Source: an uncultured Jannaschia sp. (lineage in GTDB: Bacteria > Pseudomonadota > Alphaproteobacteria > Rhodobacterales > Rhodobacteraceae). From it: DNA of 64,000 bases. Below are positions 51,448 through 60,855 of the stretch, piece by piece (position 1 is the first letter of the stretch; each line of letters begins with the position of its first letter). A model generated the notes under the pieces. It was not told where the DNA came from. It did no database searches and saw only the letters and a list, made by a program, of their open reading frames with translations. The position numbers were made by a program, and so were the translations under genes. The DNA lies in NCBI RefSeq assembly GCF_947494055.1, contig NZ_CANLTR010000003.1:124001-188000 (forward strand), written 5' to 3'.

Positions 51448-52530
51448 TTGGGCGCGTACATCCTTCGACGTGTCCTGCTCATGATTCCCACGCTGCTGGG
51501 GATCATGGTCATCAACTTCGCGCTGATCCAGTTCGTGCCCGGTGGTCCCATCGAGCAGGTGCTGGCGCAGCTCGAAGGGGAGGGCGATGCCTTCTCGAAC
51601 ATCGCGGGCGGCGGCGACGCCGCGGGCGGGGGCGTGCAGCAGGGCGGCGACAGCGGCTATCTCGGCGCGCGCGGCCTGCCGCCCGAGTTCATCGAGGAGC
51701 TCGAGCGGCAGTTCGGCTTCGACAAGCCGCCGCTCGAGCGGTTCCTGAACATGATGTGGGACTACATGCGTTTCGATTTCGGCGAGAGCTACTTCCGCTC
51801 GATCTCCGTCGTCGACCTCGTGCTGGAGAAGATGCCCGTCTCGATCACGCTGGGTCTCTGGTCGACGCTGCTGGCCTATCTGATCTCGATCCCGCTGGGC
51901 ATCCGCAAGGCGATGCGCGACGGCTCGAAGTTCGACACCTGGACGTCGGGCATCGTGATCGTGGCCTACGCGATCCCGGGCTTTCTCTTCGCGATCCTGC
52001 TGCTCGTGCTCTTCGCGGGCGGGTCGTATTTCAAGTGGTTCCCGCTCCGCGGCCTGACCTCGCCCGGTTGGGAGGACATGGGGACGCTGCAGCAGATCGG
52101 GGATTACCTGTGGCACATCACGCTGCCGGTGCTGGCCTCCACGCTCGCGGCCTTCGCGGGACTGACCCTGCTGACGAAGAACTCGTTCCTCGACGAAATC
52201 CGCAAGCAATACGTGACCACGGCACGCGCCAAGGGCCTGACCGAGCAGCGGGTGCTCTATGGTCACGTGTTCCGTAACGCGATGCTGATCGTGATTTCGG
52301 GCTTTCCCGCGCTCTTCGTGTCGGTCTTCTTCGGCGGCTCGCTCATCATCGAGACGATCTTCTCGCTCGACGGGCTGGGCCGGCTCGGGCTCGAGGCGGT
52401 GGTGACGCGGGATTATCCGGTGGTGTTCGGAACGCTCTTCGCCTTTTCGCTCATCGGGCTGGTGATGGGGCTCATCACCGACCTTACCTATGTCTGGATC
52501 GATCCCCGGATCGACTTCGAGCGGAGGTAG
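51448..52530 (+). CDS. yejB: Peptide ABC transporter permease YejB
   Basis: A 360-residue inner-membrane permease. It begins [20 protein letters not shown], the usual start of BPD_transp_1 DppB-like proteins, with an inserted Gly-rich loop (about 45-70) before the periplasmic segment, as in YejB. The permease motif is [20 protein letters not shown]. The likely start is TTG at 51448, 4 bases after the yejA stop; the first ATG (codon 12) would cut into the first membrane helix. Translation is probably coupled to yejA. Confidence 0.92.
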   Translation: MGAYILRRVLLMIPTLLGIMVINFALIQFVPGGPIEQVLAQLEGEGDAFSNIAGGGDAAGGGVQQGGDSGYLGARGLPPEFIEELERQFGFDKPPLERFLNMMWDYMRFDFGESYFRSISVVDLVLEKMPVSITLGLWSTLLAYLISIPLGIRKAMRDGSKFDTWTSGIVIVAYAIPGFLFAILLLVLFAGGSYFKWFPLRGLTSPGWEDMGTLQQIGDYLWHITLPVLASTLAAFAGLTLLTKNSFLDEIRKQYVTTARAKGLTEQRVLYGHVFRNAMLIVISGFPALFVSVFFGGSLIIETIFSLDGLGRLGLEAVVTRDYPVVFGTLFAFSLIGLVMGLITDLTYVWIDPRIDFERR

Positions 52531-52533
52531 GCC

Positions 52534-53643
52534 GTGGCGCTCTCCCCTCTCAACGCCCGCCGCTGGTCGAACTTCAAGAAGAACGGCCGCGCCTTCTGGT
52601 CGCTCTGGCTCTTCGCGCTGCTCTTCGGTCTGTCGCTCTTCGCGGAGGTGCTGGCGAACGACAAGCCGCTGCTGGTGAACTACCGCGGCGATCTCCGCAT
52701 GCCGATCCTGACCTTCTATCCGGAGACCGATTTCGGCGGCGACTTCCGGACCGAGGCCGCCTACCGCGAGGTCGAGGTGCGCTGCCTGATCGTCTCCGGC
52801 GGGCTCGTGGATTGCTTCGACGACCCCGAAGGCGTGATCGCCGAGGTCGAGGAGACGGGCGCCTTCGCCGGCGTGCCGGTCGAGCAGGGCTGGCTCCTCT
52901 GGCCGCCCATTCCCTACAGCTACGACACGGTGAACAACATCCAGGGCGCGGCCCCCTCCGCGCCGGACGCGGAACACTGGCTCGGCACCGACGACACGGC
53001 GCGCGACGTGCTGGCCCGCGTGATCTACGGGTTCCGCCTCTCGGTCGCCTTCGCGCTCATCACCACGTTCTTCGCCTCCGCGCTCGGTATCGCGGCCGGC
53101 GCGGTGCAGGGTTATTTCGGCGGCTGGACCGACCTGCTGTTGCAGCGGTTCGTGGAGATCTGGGGCTCCACCCCGTCGCTCTACGTCATCATCATCGTCG
53201 TCGCGATCATACCTGTCAGCTTCTGGCTCCTTGTCGCGCTCACCGTTCTCTTCGGGTGGATCGGCCTCGTCGGCGTGGTGCGGGCGGAGTTCCTGCGGGC
53301 GCGGAACTTCGAATACGTCCGCGCAGCCCGGGCGCTCGGCGTGAGCGACGGGACGATCATGTTCCGCCACGTCCTGCCCAACGCGATGGTCGCGACGCTG
53401 ACCTTCCTGCCGTTCCTCGTGACCGGCGCGATCGGCGGGCTCGCCACGCTGGACTTCCTGGGCTTCGGCCTGCCGTCCTCGGCGCCGTCGCTGGGCGAGC
53501 TCACGCTGCAGGCCAAGCAGAACCTGCAGGCGCCGTGGCTCGGCTTCACCGCGTTCTTCACCTTCGCCATCATGCTCTCGCTCCTCGTCTTCATCTTCGA
53601 GGGCATCCGCGACGCGTTCGATCCGAGAAAGACCTTCGCATGA
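52534..53643 (+). CDS. yejE: Peptide ABC transporter permease YejE
   Basis: A 369-residue permease with six helices and a large periplasmic loop after the first (about 45-150, GDLRMPILTFYPETDFGGDF), which is characteristic of YejE. The cytoplasmic coupling motif FEYVRAARALGVSDGTIMFR is present. The start is GTG at 52534 with GGAGG upstream, 3 bases after yejB. Its stop overlaps the yejF ATG (ATGA). Confidence 0.94.
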   Translation: MALSPLNARRWSNFKKNGRAFWSLWLFALLFGLSLFAEVLANDKPLLVNYRGDLRMPILTFYPETDFGGDFRTEAAYREVEVRCLIVSGGLVDCFDDPEGVIAEVEETGAFAGVPVEQGWLLWPPIPYSYDTVNNIQGAAPSAPDAEHWLGTDDTARDVLARVIYGFRLSVAFALITTFFASALGIAAGAVQGYFGGWTDLLLQRFVEIWGSTPSLYVIIIVVAIIPVSFWLLVALTVLFGWIGLVGVVRAEFLRARNFEYVRAARALGVSDGTIMFRHVLPNAMVATLTFLPFLVTGAIGGLATLDFLGFGLPSSAPSLGELTLQAKQNLQAPWLGFTAFFTFAIMLSLLVFIFEGIRDAFDPRKTFA

Positions 53644-55262
53644 CCCGTCCCGACCGCGTCCTCGACGTGCGCGACCTGCGCGTGTCCTTCCGGCAGGACG
53701 GGAAGGAGGTGCCTGCCGTGCGCGGCGTGTCCTTCCACGTCGACCGCGGTCAGACCGTCGCGCTGGTGGGCGAGAGCGGGTCGGGCAAGTCCGTCACCGC
53801 GCTCTCGACCGTGTCGCTGCTGCCCGACAGCGCGCGGGTGGAGGGGGCGGTGGACTACGAGGGGACGTCGATGATCGGCGCGCCCGAACGTGAACTTCGC
53901 CGGGTGCGAGGCAACGACATCAGCTTCATCTTCCAGGAGCCGATGACCTCGCTCAACCCGCTGCACACGATCGAGAAGCAGCTGGCCGAGAGCCTGTCGC
54001 TGCATCAGGGCCTGACCGGTGCGGCGGCGCGGGCGCGCATTCTCGACCTGATGGACAAGGTCGGCATCCAGGACGCCGAGAGCCGTCTCGGCGCCTACCC
54101 GCACCAGCTCTCGGGCGGCCAGCGGCAGCGGGTGATGATCGCGATGGCGCTGGCGAACGGCCCCGACCTGCTCGTCGCCGACGAGCCGACCACCGCGCTC
54201 GACGTGACGATCCAGGCGCAGATCCTAGAATTGCTGGCGCAGCTCCAGCGCGACGAGGGCATGTCGATGCTCTTCATCACCCACGACCTCGGCATCGTGC
54301 GGCGCTTCGCCGACCGGGTCTGCGTGATGAAGTCTGGCGAGATCGTCGAGGCGGGGCCGGTCGCGGAGATCTTCGACGCGCCCCAGCACCCCTACACGCA
54401 GATGCTCCTCGCCGCCGAGCCGCACGGCACGCCCGACCCGGTGGCGACGGACGCGTCCGAGATCGCGGCGACGGAGCACCTCAAGGTCTGGTTCCCGATC
54501 CAGACGGGTCTGCTGAAGCGCACGACCAGCCATGTGAAGGCCGTCAACGACGCGACGCTCTCGGTACGGGCGGGCGAGACGGTCGGCATCGTGGGCGAGA
54601 GCGGGTCGGGCAAGACGACGCTGGCCCTGGCGATAATGCGGCTGATCCAGTCCGAGGGGCCGATCACGCTTCTGGGCCGGCGGATCGACGGGCTCCAGAC
54701 CAAGGAACTGCGACCGCTCCGGCAGGACATGCAGATCGTGTTCCAGGACCCCTACGGCTCCCTCTCGCCGCGGATGACCGTGGCGGAGATCGTGGCCGAG
54801 GGGTTGCGCCTGCACGACACCGGCGACGACCGCCCCCCGCGCGAGCAGGTAGCCGAGATCCTGTCGGAAACCGGCATCGACCCCGCCTCGATGGACCGCT
54901 ACCCGCACGAGTTCTCCGGCGGACAGCGTCAGCGGATCGCGATCGCCCGGGCAATGATCCTGCGTCCGAAGCTCGTCGTGCTCGACGAGCCCACCTCCGC
55001 CCTCGACCAGACGGTGCAGGTGCAGATCGTCGAGCTTCTCCGCGACCTGCAGCGCAAGCACGGGCTGGCCTATCTGTTCATCAGCCACGACCTGCGGGTG
55101 GTGCGCGCACTGTCGCACAAGGTGATCGTGATGAAGCGCGGCGACGTGGTGGAGGCGGGCGACGCGGCGCAGGTCTTCGACGCGCCGCAGGATCCCTATA
55201 CCCGTGCCCTGATGGCCGCGGCCTTCGACCTCGTCGCCGAGGGCGAGGCCGTGAGCGCCTGA
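53640..55262 (+). CDS. yejF: Peptide ABC transporter ATP-binding protein YejF (two ATPase domains)
   Basis: A 540-residue protein with two fused ABC ATPases. Domain 1 has Walker A GESGSGKS, signature LSGGQRQRV and Walker [10 protein letters not shown]. Domain 2 has [17 protein letters not shown] and LVVLDEPTS. Both are complete and each carries an oligopeptide-type C-terminal region ([20 protein letters not shown]). It powers YejBE. The ATG at 53640 overlaps the yejE stop. The operon ends here; the next gene converges with a 1-base gap. Confidence 0.95.
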   Translation: MTRPDRVLDVRDLRVSFRQDGKEVPAVRGVSFHVDRGQTVALVGESGSGKSVTALSTVSLLPDSARVEGAVDYEGTSMIGAPERELRRVRGNDISFIFQEPMTSLNPLHTIEKQLAESLSLHQGLTGAAARARILDLMDKVGIQDAESRLGAYPHQLSGGQRQRVMIAMALANGPDLLVADEPTTALDVTIQAQILELLAQLQRDEGMSMLFITHDLGIVRRFADRVCVMKSGEIVEAGPVAEIFDAPQHPYTQMLLAAEPHGTPDPVATDASEIAATEHLKVWFPIQTGLLKRTTSHVKAVNDATLSVRAGETVGIVGESGSGKTTLALAIMRLIQSEGPITLLGRRIDGLQTKELRPLRQDMQIVFQDPYGSLSPRMTVAEIVAEGLRLHDTGDDRPPREQVAEILSETGIDPASMDRYPHEFSGGQRQRIAIARAMILRPKLVVLDEPTSALDQTVQVQIVELLRDLQRKHGLAYLFISHDLRVVRALSHKVIVMKRGDVVEAGDAAQVFDAPQDPYTRALMAAAFDLVAEGEAVSA

Positions 55263-55263
55263 C

Positions 55264-56496
55264 TCAGCTTCCGATCATCACGGAGCAGGCGATCGCGTTC
55301 GCGCGCAGGCGCGTGCAGGCGCGCTGCGCCTCGCGCTCGGAGAGGCCCACGAAGCTCGGCTTGAATCCCCCACTGACCCGATCGACCCGGCGCAGCGCGT
55401 CGTCGAGCGTGTCGAGCTCCTGCAGCGCGGTGCGGAGCAGCAGCTTGTCGGCCGCCGAACGCGTGCCCTGCGGGTCGAGCTGGATGCCGTAATCCTGCCC
55501 GGAGGTGGAGGCGCGCGTGACCACCCGCGCCTCGCCGCGGATCGCGGAAGCCTGCAGCGCCCCGAGGTAGCTGCGCATCACGGGCCGCATCGACCGCGCC
55601 GGCGCGGTGACGCCAGGGCGCGTCGCGCCGTTATAGGTCGGAAGCTCCGGCTTGCGTTCCGTCACGCGGGCCGGGGCATGCGCGAAGCCGTAATCGAGCA
55701 GCTTCATGATCTGCGCGTTGCGCGTCGCCGTCGACCGGCCGCCGAACACGGTCGCGATGATCCGCACCCCGCTGCGCTCGGCCGAGGAGACGAGGTTGAA
55801 GCCCGCCGCGTTGGTGAAGCCGGTCTTGATCCCGTCGGCGCCGCGATAGGCGTTCAGGAACCGGCGATTGGTGTTGCGCACCTGCGTCACGTTGGCATCT
55901 GTCGAGCGCCGGGAGAACAGGTTGTAGTATTGCGGGTAGTCGTAGAACAGCCGCCGCCCCATGACGCTCATGTCGCGCGCCGTGCTGAGATGCCCCGAGC
56001 GGGTCAGGCCGTGGGCGTTCTTGAACGTGGAGTTCGTCATGCCGAGCGCTTCGGCGGTCCGGTTCATCCGCTCGGCGAAGGCGTCCTCGGACCCCGAGAT
56101 GGCCTCGCCGATCGCGGTCGCGGCGTCGTTCGCGGACTTCACCGCCGCCGCGCGGATCAGGTAACGCAGCGCGATCTTCTGGCCGGCGCGCAGGCCCAGC
56201 TTGCTCGGCGGTTCGTTGGCGGCGTTCCGTGAGATCCGGACCTCGGTGTCGAGCGTGATCTCGCCCATGCGGACCGCCTCGAAGGCGATGTAGAGCGTGA
56301 CCATCTTGGTCAGCGAGGCCGGGTGCAGCCGCGTGTCGGCATTGGAGGATTTGAGGACCTCCCCCGTCCGCGCATCCATCACGAACTCCGCATAGGGCGC
56401 GGCGCGTCCCGGAAGCGCGAGGAGGAGTGCGACAAGGAAGGGCATCAGGCCCGCAAGGACCCGGTTCGCAGAATGTCTGTTCACGTGACCGCTCAT
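55264..56496 (-). CDS. D-alanyl-D-alanine carboxypeptidase with C-terminal SPOR-like domain
   Basis: A 410-residue periplasmic class C low-mass penicillin-binding protein. A signal peptide covers about 1-33. The active-site triads are S61-L-T-K64, S121-A-N123 and K224-T-G226. A Pro/Arg-rich linker leads to a short C-terminal SPOR-like region ending GLSEREAQRACTRLRANAIA and CSVMIGS. It trims D-Ala from peptidoglycan stem peptides. I use the ATG at 56496; GTG at 56484 is an alternative. The SPOR-like tail suggests recruitment to the division site. It is divergent from hemF. Confidence 0.92.
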   Translation of the reverse strand: MSGHVNRHSANRVLAGLMPFLVALLLALPGRAAPYAEFVMDARTGEVLKSSNADTRLHPASLTKMVTLYIAFEAVRMGEITLDTEVRISRNAANEPPSKLGLRAGQKIALRYLIRAAAVKSANDAATAIGEAISGSEDAFAERMNRTAEALGMTNSTFKNAHGLTRSGHLSTARDMSVMGRRLFYDYPQYYNLFSRRSTDANVTQVRNTNRRFLNAYRGADGIKTGFTNAAGFNLVSSAERSGVRIIATVFGGRSTATRNAQIMKLLDYGFAHAPARVTERKPELPTYNGATRPGVTAPARSMRPVMRSYLGALQASAIRGEARVVTRASTSGQDYGIQLDPQGTRSAADKLLLRTALQELDTLDDALRRVDRVSGGFKPSFVGLSEREAQRACTRLRANAIACSVMIGS

Positions 56497-56737
56497 AGCC
56501 TGGGCGGCCCGATCTTGCGCCAGTGCCGCCGTGATAATCTTAATGAAACGTATACGGAACCGGTTAACAGATCCATAACGGACCGGGCTTGCCCAGAAAA
56601 TGCCTTGGTTCGGGAAATGTCCCGCCAACATCTGGTGACGCGCGGGCGGGACCGCTACAAGACCTGTCGCGCCCGCGGTCGTGCGAATGAGCCCGATCGC
56701 CGGGCGCGGTCCGACTCACCCTGCGAGAGAGGTTTCC

Positions 56738-57640
56738 ATGTCCGACGCACCGCCCGAAGCCCGCCGCAGGGCCGCGGACTGGTTCCGGGAGCTCCGCGAT
56801 ACCATCGTCGCCGCCTTCGAGGCGCTGGAGGTCGCGGGCGCGCCCGGCCCGTTCGCGGACCGTCCCGCCGGCCGATTCGAGGTGACGCCGACGCGACGGG
56901 CATCCGAGGACGGATCGGATGCGGGTGGCGGGCTGATGTCGATCCTGCGCGGGGGACGCGTCTTCGAGAAGGTCGGCGTGAACTGGTCGGAGGTGCACGG
57001 CGCGCTCGGCACCCGCGCGCAGGCGGCGATGGCGGCGCGCGGCGTGCCCGGCATGGCGGACGATCCGCGCTTCTGGGCCAGCGGGATCAGCCTCGTCGCG
57101 CATATGCAGAACCCGCATGTTCCGGCCGTGCACATGAACACGCGGAAGTTCTGGACGCCGCATGCCTGGTGGTTCGGCGGCGGGGCGGACCTGAATCCCT
57201 GCCTCGAATACGACGACGACACGGCGCAGTTCCACGCGGTCCTGCGCGACGCCTGCGCGAAGCATCCGCCGCTCGACGGGGAGAATCGCTACGAAAAGCT
57301 GAAGGCCTGGGCGGACCGCTACTTCCACATTCCGCACCGGGGCCGGGCGCGGGGCGTCGGCGGCGTCTTCTACGACGATCTGAACACCGGCGATTGGGAA
57401 GACGACTTCGCCTTCACACAGGATGTCGGCCGCGCGTTCCTGCCGGCCTTCGTGCCGCTGGTGGAGCGGCGGCGCGGGCAGGATTGGAGCGCGGCCGACA
57501 AGCATGCGCAACTCGTCCATCGGGGGCTCTACGCGGAATACAACCTCGTCTACGACAGGGGCACGAAGTTCGGGCTGGAATCCGGGCACGACGCGAACGC
57601 GGTGCTGATGTCGCTGCCGCCCGAGGCGAAGTGGCCTTGA
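56738..57640 (+). CDS. hemF: Coproporphyrinogen III oxidase, oxygen-dependent
   Basis: A 300-residue enzyme that converts coproporphyrinogen III to protoporphyrinogen IX with O2. Marks are GVNWSEVHGALG, HMNTRKFWTPHAWWFGGGAD, FHIPHRGRARGVGGVFYDDL and YAEYNLVYDRGTKFGLESGH. The length is normal. The ATG at 56738 has GAGAGAGG upstream. The 241-base gap upstream is AT-richer (56535-56580) and should hold the divergent promoters of hemF and the carboxypeptidase; I saw no FnrL-type dyad there. Confidence 0.97.
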   Translation: MSDAPPEARRRAADWFRELRDTIVAAFEALEVAGAPGPFADRPAGRFEVTPTRRASEDGSDAGGGLMSILRGGRVFEKVGVNWSEVHGALGTRAQAAMAARGVPGMADDPRFWASGISLVAHMQNPHVPAVHMNTRKFWTPHAWWFGGGADLNPCLEYDDDTAQFHAVLRDACAKHPPLDGENRYEKLKAWADRYFHIPHRGRARGVGGVFYDDLNTGDWEDDFAFTQDVGRAFLPAFVPLVERRRGQDWSAADKHAQLVHRGLYAEYNLVYDRGTKFGLESGHDANAVLMSLPPEAKWP

Positions 57641-57641
57641 C

Positions 57642-58811
57642 TCAGGCCCAGACGGTGTGGAAATCGGCCGCGTAGCCTTCGCTCGCGATTCCGGCGCCGG
57701 TTGCCGTCAGCGCGCCGAGCCGCCCCAGCTCGTCGCCGCATTTCGCCGCCGCGCCGTTGCCGCCGCAGAGGACGCTCACGCCGTCGCCCGCCGCGTCGAT
57801 GTAGGGCAAACCCGTTTCGGTCCAGACGACGGCGCAGGGACCACGCGACTCGGCCTCGATGGCGAGGTCGGGCATCACGGCACGCAGTTCCGCCATGAGC
57901 CGCGCCGCGACCCGCGCGTCGCCGTTGCCCCGGAACCAGTCGCGCATGTCCTTGGCCGAGCCGATGCGCGGGCTGTCCACCTGCCCGCCGATCTTCAGGT
58001 AGAGCTGGCCGTCCGGATAGCGCACCGGCGGCAGGAGGTAGAGATCGTGGTCCCATCCCTCCGGCACCCAGATGATGGGCGGCATCTCCGCCAGTCGGGC
58101 GCCTTCGGCCTCCGAGATGCGGGCGAAGGCGATCGTCCGTGCCCAGACCTGCATCTTCGGAACGCGGGGCAGCAGCCCGTCGATGGCGACATGCGGACCG
58201 GTGGCGACGACGACATGCCCGGCCGAGACTTGCGTGCCGTCGGCGAGCGTCACGACCCGTCCGTCCCGCGTCGTCGCGGCCTGCGGGTAGAGCCGGGCGC
58301 CGGCCTTGGCAGCGAGGGCCTGCTGCGCGTCCCGCATGGCGCGCGGGTCGATCCAGCCGCCCTGCAGCGCCTCGTGGCTCGCAAGGCTGTCCGGGGGCAA
58401 AGCGAGGCCGAAACCGGCGCGCACAGCCTCCGCGTCGAGGATCTCGGGCGCATCGTCCAGCGCCTTGGCGACGGCCTGGAACCTGTCGGTGAACCCGGCC
58501 ATCGGCCCCTCTTGCGGACCGGCCATCAGCGCGCCCGTCTCGCGGAAGATCGACCGGCCCGACCGCGCCTCGAGGTCGCGGTAGCGCGCGATGGATCGAC
58601 ACGACAGGCGCGACCAGTCGGCGTCGCTCGCCACCCGGCGGGTGATGCGCGCGGCGTCGAAATGGCTGCCGAAGGGGCCGTCCCAGCGTGCCGCGTCCGC
58701 CGGTTCCGGCGCGGCGATGAGCGCGACGGAATGACCCCCCTCCGCAAGGTAGCGGGCGCAGGGTGCGCCCATCATGCCGCCGCCGATCACCACGACGTCG
58801 AAGGTCTCCAT
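57642..58811 (-). CDS. FAD-dependent amino-acid/sarcosine oxidase-like oxidoreductase
   Basis: A 389-residue DAO-family flavoprotein. The N-terminal dinucleotide motif is VVVIGGGMMGAPCARYLAEGG. Later blocks are FGSHFDAARITRRV, GGWIDPRAMRDAQQALAAKAG, VVVATGPHV and CGGNGAAAKCGDELG. It resembles sarcosine/glycine oxidases and DadA, but the substrate cannot be decided. I start at the ATG at 58811; a GTG at 58820 overlaps the hemE stop. It lies 5 bases after hemE on the same strand, so it is probably co-transcribed with it, and converges on hemF. Confidence 0.85.
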   Translation of the reverse strand: METFDVVVIGGGMMGAPCARYLAEGGHSVALIAAPEPADAARWDGPFGSHFDAARITRRVASDADWSRLSCRSIARYRDLEARSGRSIFRETGALMAGPQEGPMAGFTDRFQAVAKALDDAPEILDAEAVRAGFGLALPPDSLASHEALQGGWIDPRAMRDAQQALAAKAGARLYPQAATTRDGRVVTLADGTQVSAGHVVVATGPHVAIDGLLPRVPKMQVWARTIAFARISEAEGARLAEMPPIIWVPEGWDHDLYLLPPVRYPDGQLYLKIGGQVDSPRIGSAKDMRDWFRGNGDARVAARLMAELRAVMPDLAIEAESRGPCAVVWTETGLPYIDAAGDGVSVLCGGNGAAAKCGDELGRLGALTATGAGIASEGYAADFHTVWA

Positions 58812-58816
58812 TCCCG

Positions 58817-59848
58817 TCACGCGTTCTCGCGCAGCGTGTCGATCATCCGCGCCACGTTGTCGGGGTCGGCGTCGGGCGTGATTCCGTGGCCGAGGTTGAA
58901 GACATGCGGCCCGCCCGAAAGCGCGTCGCGGATGCGTCGCACCTCCGCGTCGAGCTCCGGGCCACCGGACACCATGTGGCGCGAGGCGAGGTTGCCTTGC
59001 ACGCAGCCGTCGGGCTGGATCGTCTCCGCGACCCATTCGGCCTCGACGGAATCGTCCACCGCGACGCAATCGGCCCCCGTGGCCGCATGGAAGCCGATAT
59101 AGTTCTGGCCCGCCTCGCGCGGGAAGGCGATGACGGGTAGACCCGGATGGCGGGCCTTGAGCGCGGCGGTGATGGTCCGCGCGGGCGCCACGGCGTAGCG
59201 GTCGAAGTCGTCGCCTCGAAGCGAACCGGCCCAGCTGTCGAAGATCTTCACCACCTCCGCCCCGGCCTCGACCTGCGCGGAGAGGTACTCGATCGTCGCC
59301 GCGGTCAGCACGTCGATCAGCGCCTCGAAGGTCGAACGGTCCTCCGCGATCAGGCGGTGCGCGGGTGCCTGATCCGGCGTGCCGCGCCCCGCGATCATGT
59401 AGGTCGCCACCGTCCAGGGCGCGCCGGCGAAGCCGATCAGCGCAACTTCGGGGGGTAGGGCGCCGGCGAGGTTGCGGACCGTCTCGTAGATCGGCGCCAG
59501 TGTCGCATGCACCTCCGCCGCGGGCTTCAGCCGGGCGAAGTCCTCCGGCCCGGTCACGGTCGAGAGGCGCGGCCCCTCGCCGGTGACGAACCACAGATCG
59601 GCGCCCAGCGCCTGCGGCACGAGGAGGATGTCCGCGAACAGGATCGCCGCGTCGAAACCGAAGCGCCGGATCGGTTGCAACGTCACCTCGGTCGCGAGTT
59701 CGGGGTTGTAGCACAGCGACAGGAAGTCGCCAGCCCGCTCCCGCGTGGCGCGGTATTCCGGCAGGTAGCGCCCGGCCTGCCGCATCATCCAGACCGGCGG
59801 CACGGGAAGCGTCTCGCCGGCGAGCGCGCGAAGCAGGGGTTTCGTCAT
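58817..59848 (-). CDS. hemE: Uroporphyrinogen decarboxylase
   Basis: A 343-residue cytoplasmic enzyme that decarboxylates uroporphyrinogen III to coproporphyrinogen III. It has [16 protein letters not shown] near the N-terminus (substrate-binding Arg), [26 protein letters not shown] and [17 protein letters not shown]. The ATG at 59848 has GGAGGA upstream. It is divergent from hemC with a 67-base shared region holding a 7-bp inverted repeat. Confidence 0.97.
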   Translation of the reverse strand: MTKPLLRALAGETLPVPPVWMMRQAGRYLPEYRATRERAGDFLSLCYNPELATEVTLQPIRRFGFDAAILFADILLVPQALGADLWFVTGEGPRLSTVTGPEDFARLKPAAEVHATLAPIYETVRNLAGALPPEVALIGFAGAPWTVATYMIAGRGTPDQAPAHRLIAEDRSTFEALIDVLTAATIEYLSAQVEAGAEVVKIFDSWAGSLRGDDFDRYAVAPARTITAALKARHPGLPVIAFPREAGQNYIGFHAATGADCVAVDDSVEAEWVAETIQPDGCVQGNLASRHMVSGGPELDAEVRRIRDALSGGPHVFNLGHGITPDADPDNVARMIDTLRENA

Positions 59849-59873
59849 CGGGGTCCTCCGGGTCTGGACAGCA

Positions 59874-59891
59874 CCTGCCCAGCGGGGCAGG
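59874..59891. promoter_or_regulatory. Inverted repeat between hemE and hemC
   Basis: CCTGCCC-AGCG-GGGCAGG is a perfect 7-bp dyad centred between the two divergent haem genes, in the only non-coding DNA they share. It may be an operator for coordinated control or a leader hairpin. It does not match FnrL or Irr sites that I know. Confidence 0.35.
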
Positions 59892-59915
59892 GCGTGTCAA
59901 CGCGAAGGAGGCCCG

Positions 59916-60854
59916 ATGAAACCCACCCCGGACATGCCCTGCCGCATCGGAACCCGCGGCTCCCCGCTGGCGCTCGCGCAGGCGCACGAGACGCGCGACC
60001 GGTTGGCCGCCGCCTGGGATCTGCCCGAGGCCGCGTTCGAGATCGTGGTGATCCGCACGACGGGCGACCGGGTGCAGGATCGGGCGCTTCGGGAGATCGG
60101 CGGCAAGGGGCTGTTCACCCGCGAGATCGAGGCGGCGCTGCTTGCGGGCGAGATCGACCTCGCCGTGCATTCGATGAAGGACATGCCGACCTTGCAGCCC
60201 GAGGGGCTGGTGATCGACACCTACCTGCCGCGCGAGGACGTACGCGACGCCTTCGTCACGCTGGACGGCCGGGCGATCGCGGACCTGCCGCAGGGCGCGA
60301 CGGTCGGGTCGTCCTCGCTCCGCCGGCGGGCGCAGCTGGCGCACCGGCGGCCGGACCTGAACCTCGTCGAGTTTCGCGGCAACGTGCAGACCCGGATGGG
60401 CAAGCTGCGCGACGGGGTGGCGGACGCGACGTTCCTCGCCATGGCGGGGCTGAACCGGCTCGGCATGGCGGAGGTGCCGCGGATGCCGATGGACACCGGC
60501 GAGATGCTGCCGGCCGTGGCGCAGGGCGCGATCGGGGTGGAGCGGCGGACGGACGACCGGGGCATGGCGGAGATGCTGGCGGCGATCCACGACCACGCGA
60601 CCGGGTTGCGGCTGACCTGCGAGCGGGCGTTCCTCGCGACGCTCGACGGATCCTGCGAGACGCCGATCGCGGGTCTGTCGGATCTCGTCGGCGGTACGCT
60701 GGCGTTCCGGGGCGAGATCCTGCGCCCCGACGGCTCGGACGTGCTCGTCAGCGCCGGCGAGGCACCCGTCGAGGACGGCGCGGCGCTCGGCCGCGATCTG
60801 GCGCGCGACCTGCTCGACCGTGCGCCGACGGGCTTCTTCGACTGGCGCGGGTGA
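59916..60854 (+). CDS. hemC: Porphobilinogen deaminase (hydroxymethylbilane synthase)
   Basis: A 312-residue enzyme that assembles four porphobilinogens. Marks are IGTRGSPLALAQAHE, GGKGLFTREIEAALLAGEID, AVHSMKDMPT, VGSSSLRRRAQLAH and NLVEFRGNVQTRMGKL. The dipyrromethane-cofactor cysteine is C247 in LDGSCETPIAG. The ATG at 59916 has GAAGGAGG upstream. It converges on gnd with a 1-base gap. hemD is not adjacent. Confidence 0.97.
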   Translation: MKPTPDMPCRIGTRGSPLALAQAHETRDRLAAAWDLPEAAFEIVVIRTTGDRVQDRALREIGGKGLFTREIEAALLAGEIDLAVHSMKDMPTLQPEGLVIDTYLPREDVRDAFVTLDGRAIADLPQGATVGSSSLRRRAQLAHRRPDLNLVEFRGNVQTRMGKLRDGVADATFLAMAGLNRLGMAEVPRMPMDTGEMLPAVAQGAIGVERRTDDRGMAEMLAAIHDHATGLRLTCERAFLATLDGSCETPIAGLSDLVGGTLAFRGEILRPDGSDVLVSAGEAPVEDGAALGRDLARDLLDRAPTGFFDWRG

Positions 60855-60855
60855 C

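Noticed and set aside
56497-56737. FnrL-type site upstream of hemF
   Set aside because: No TTGAT-N4-ATCAA dyad is present; only an AT-richer stretch without clear symmetry.
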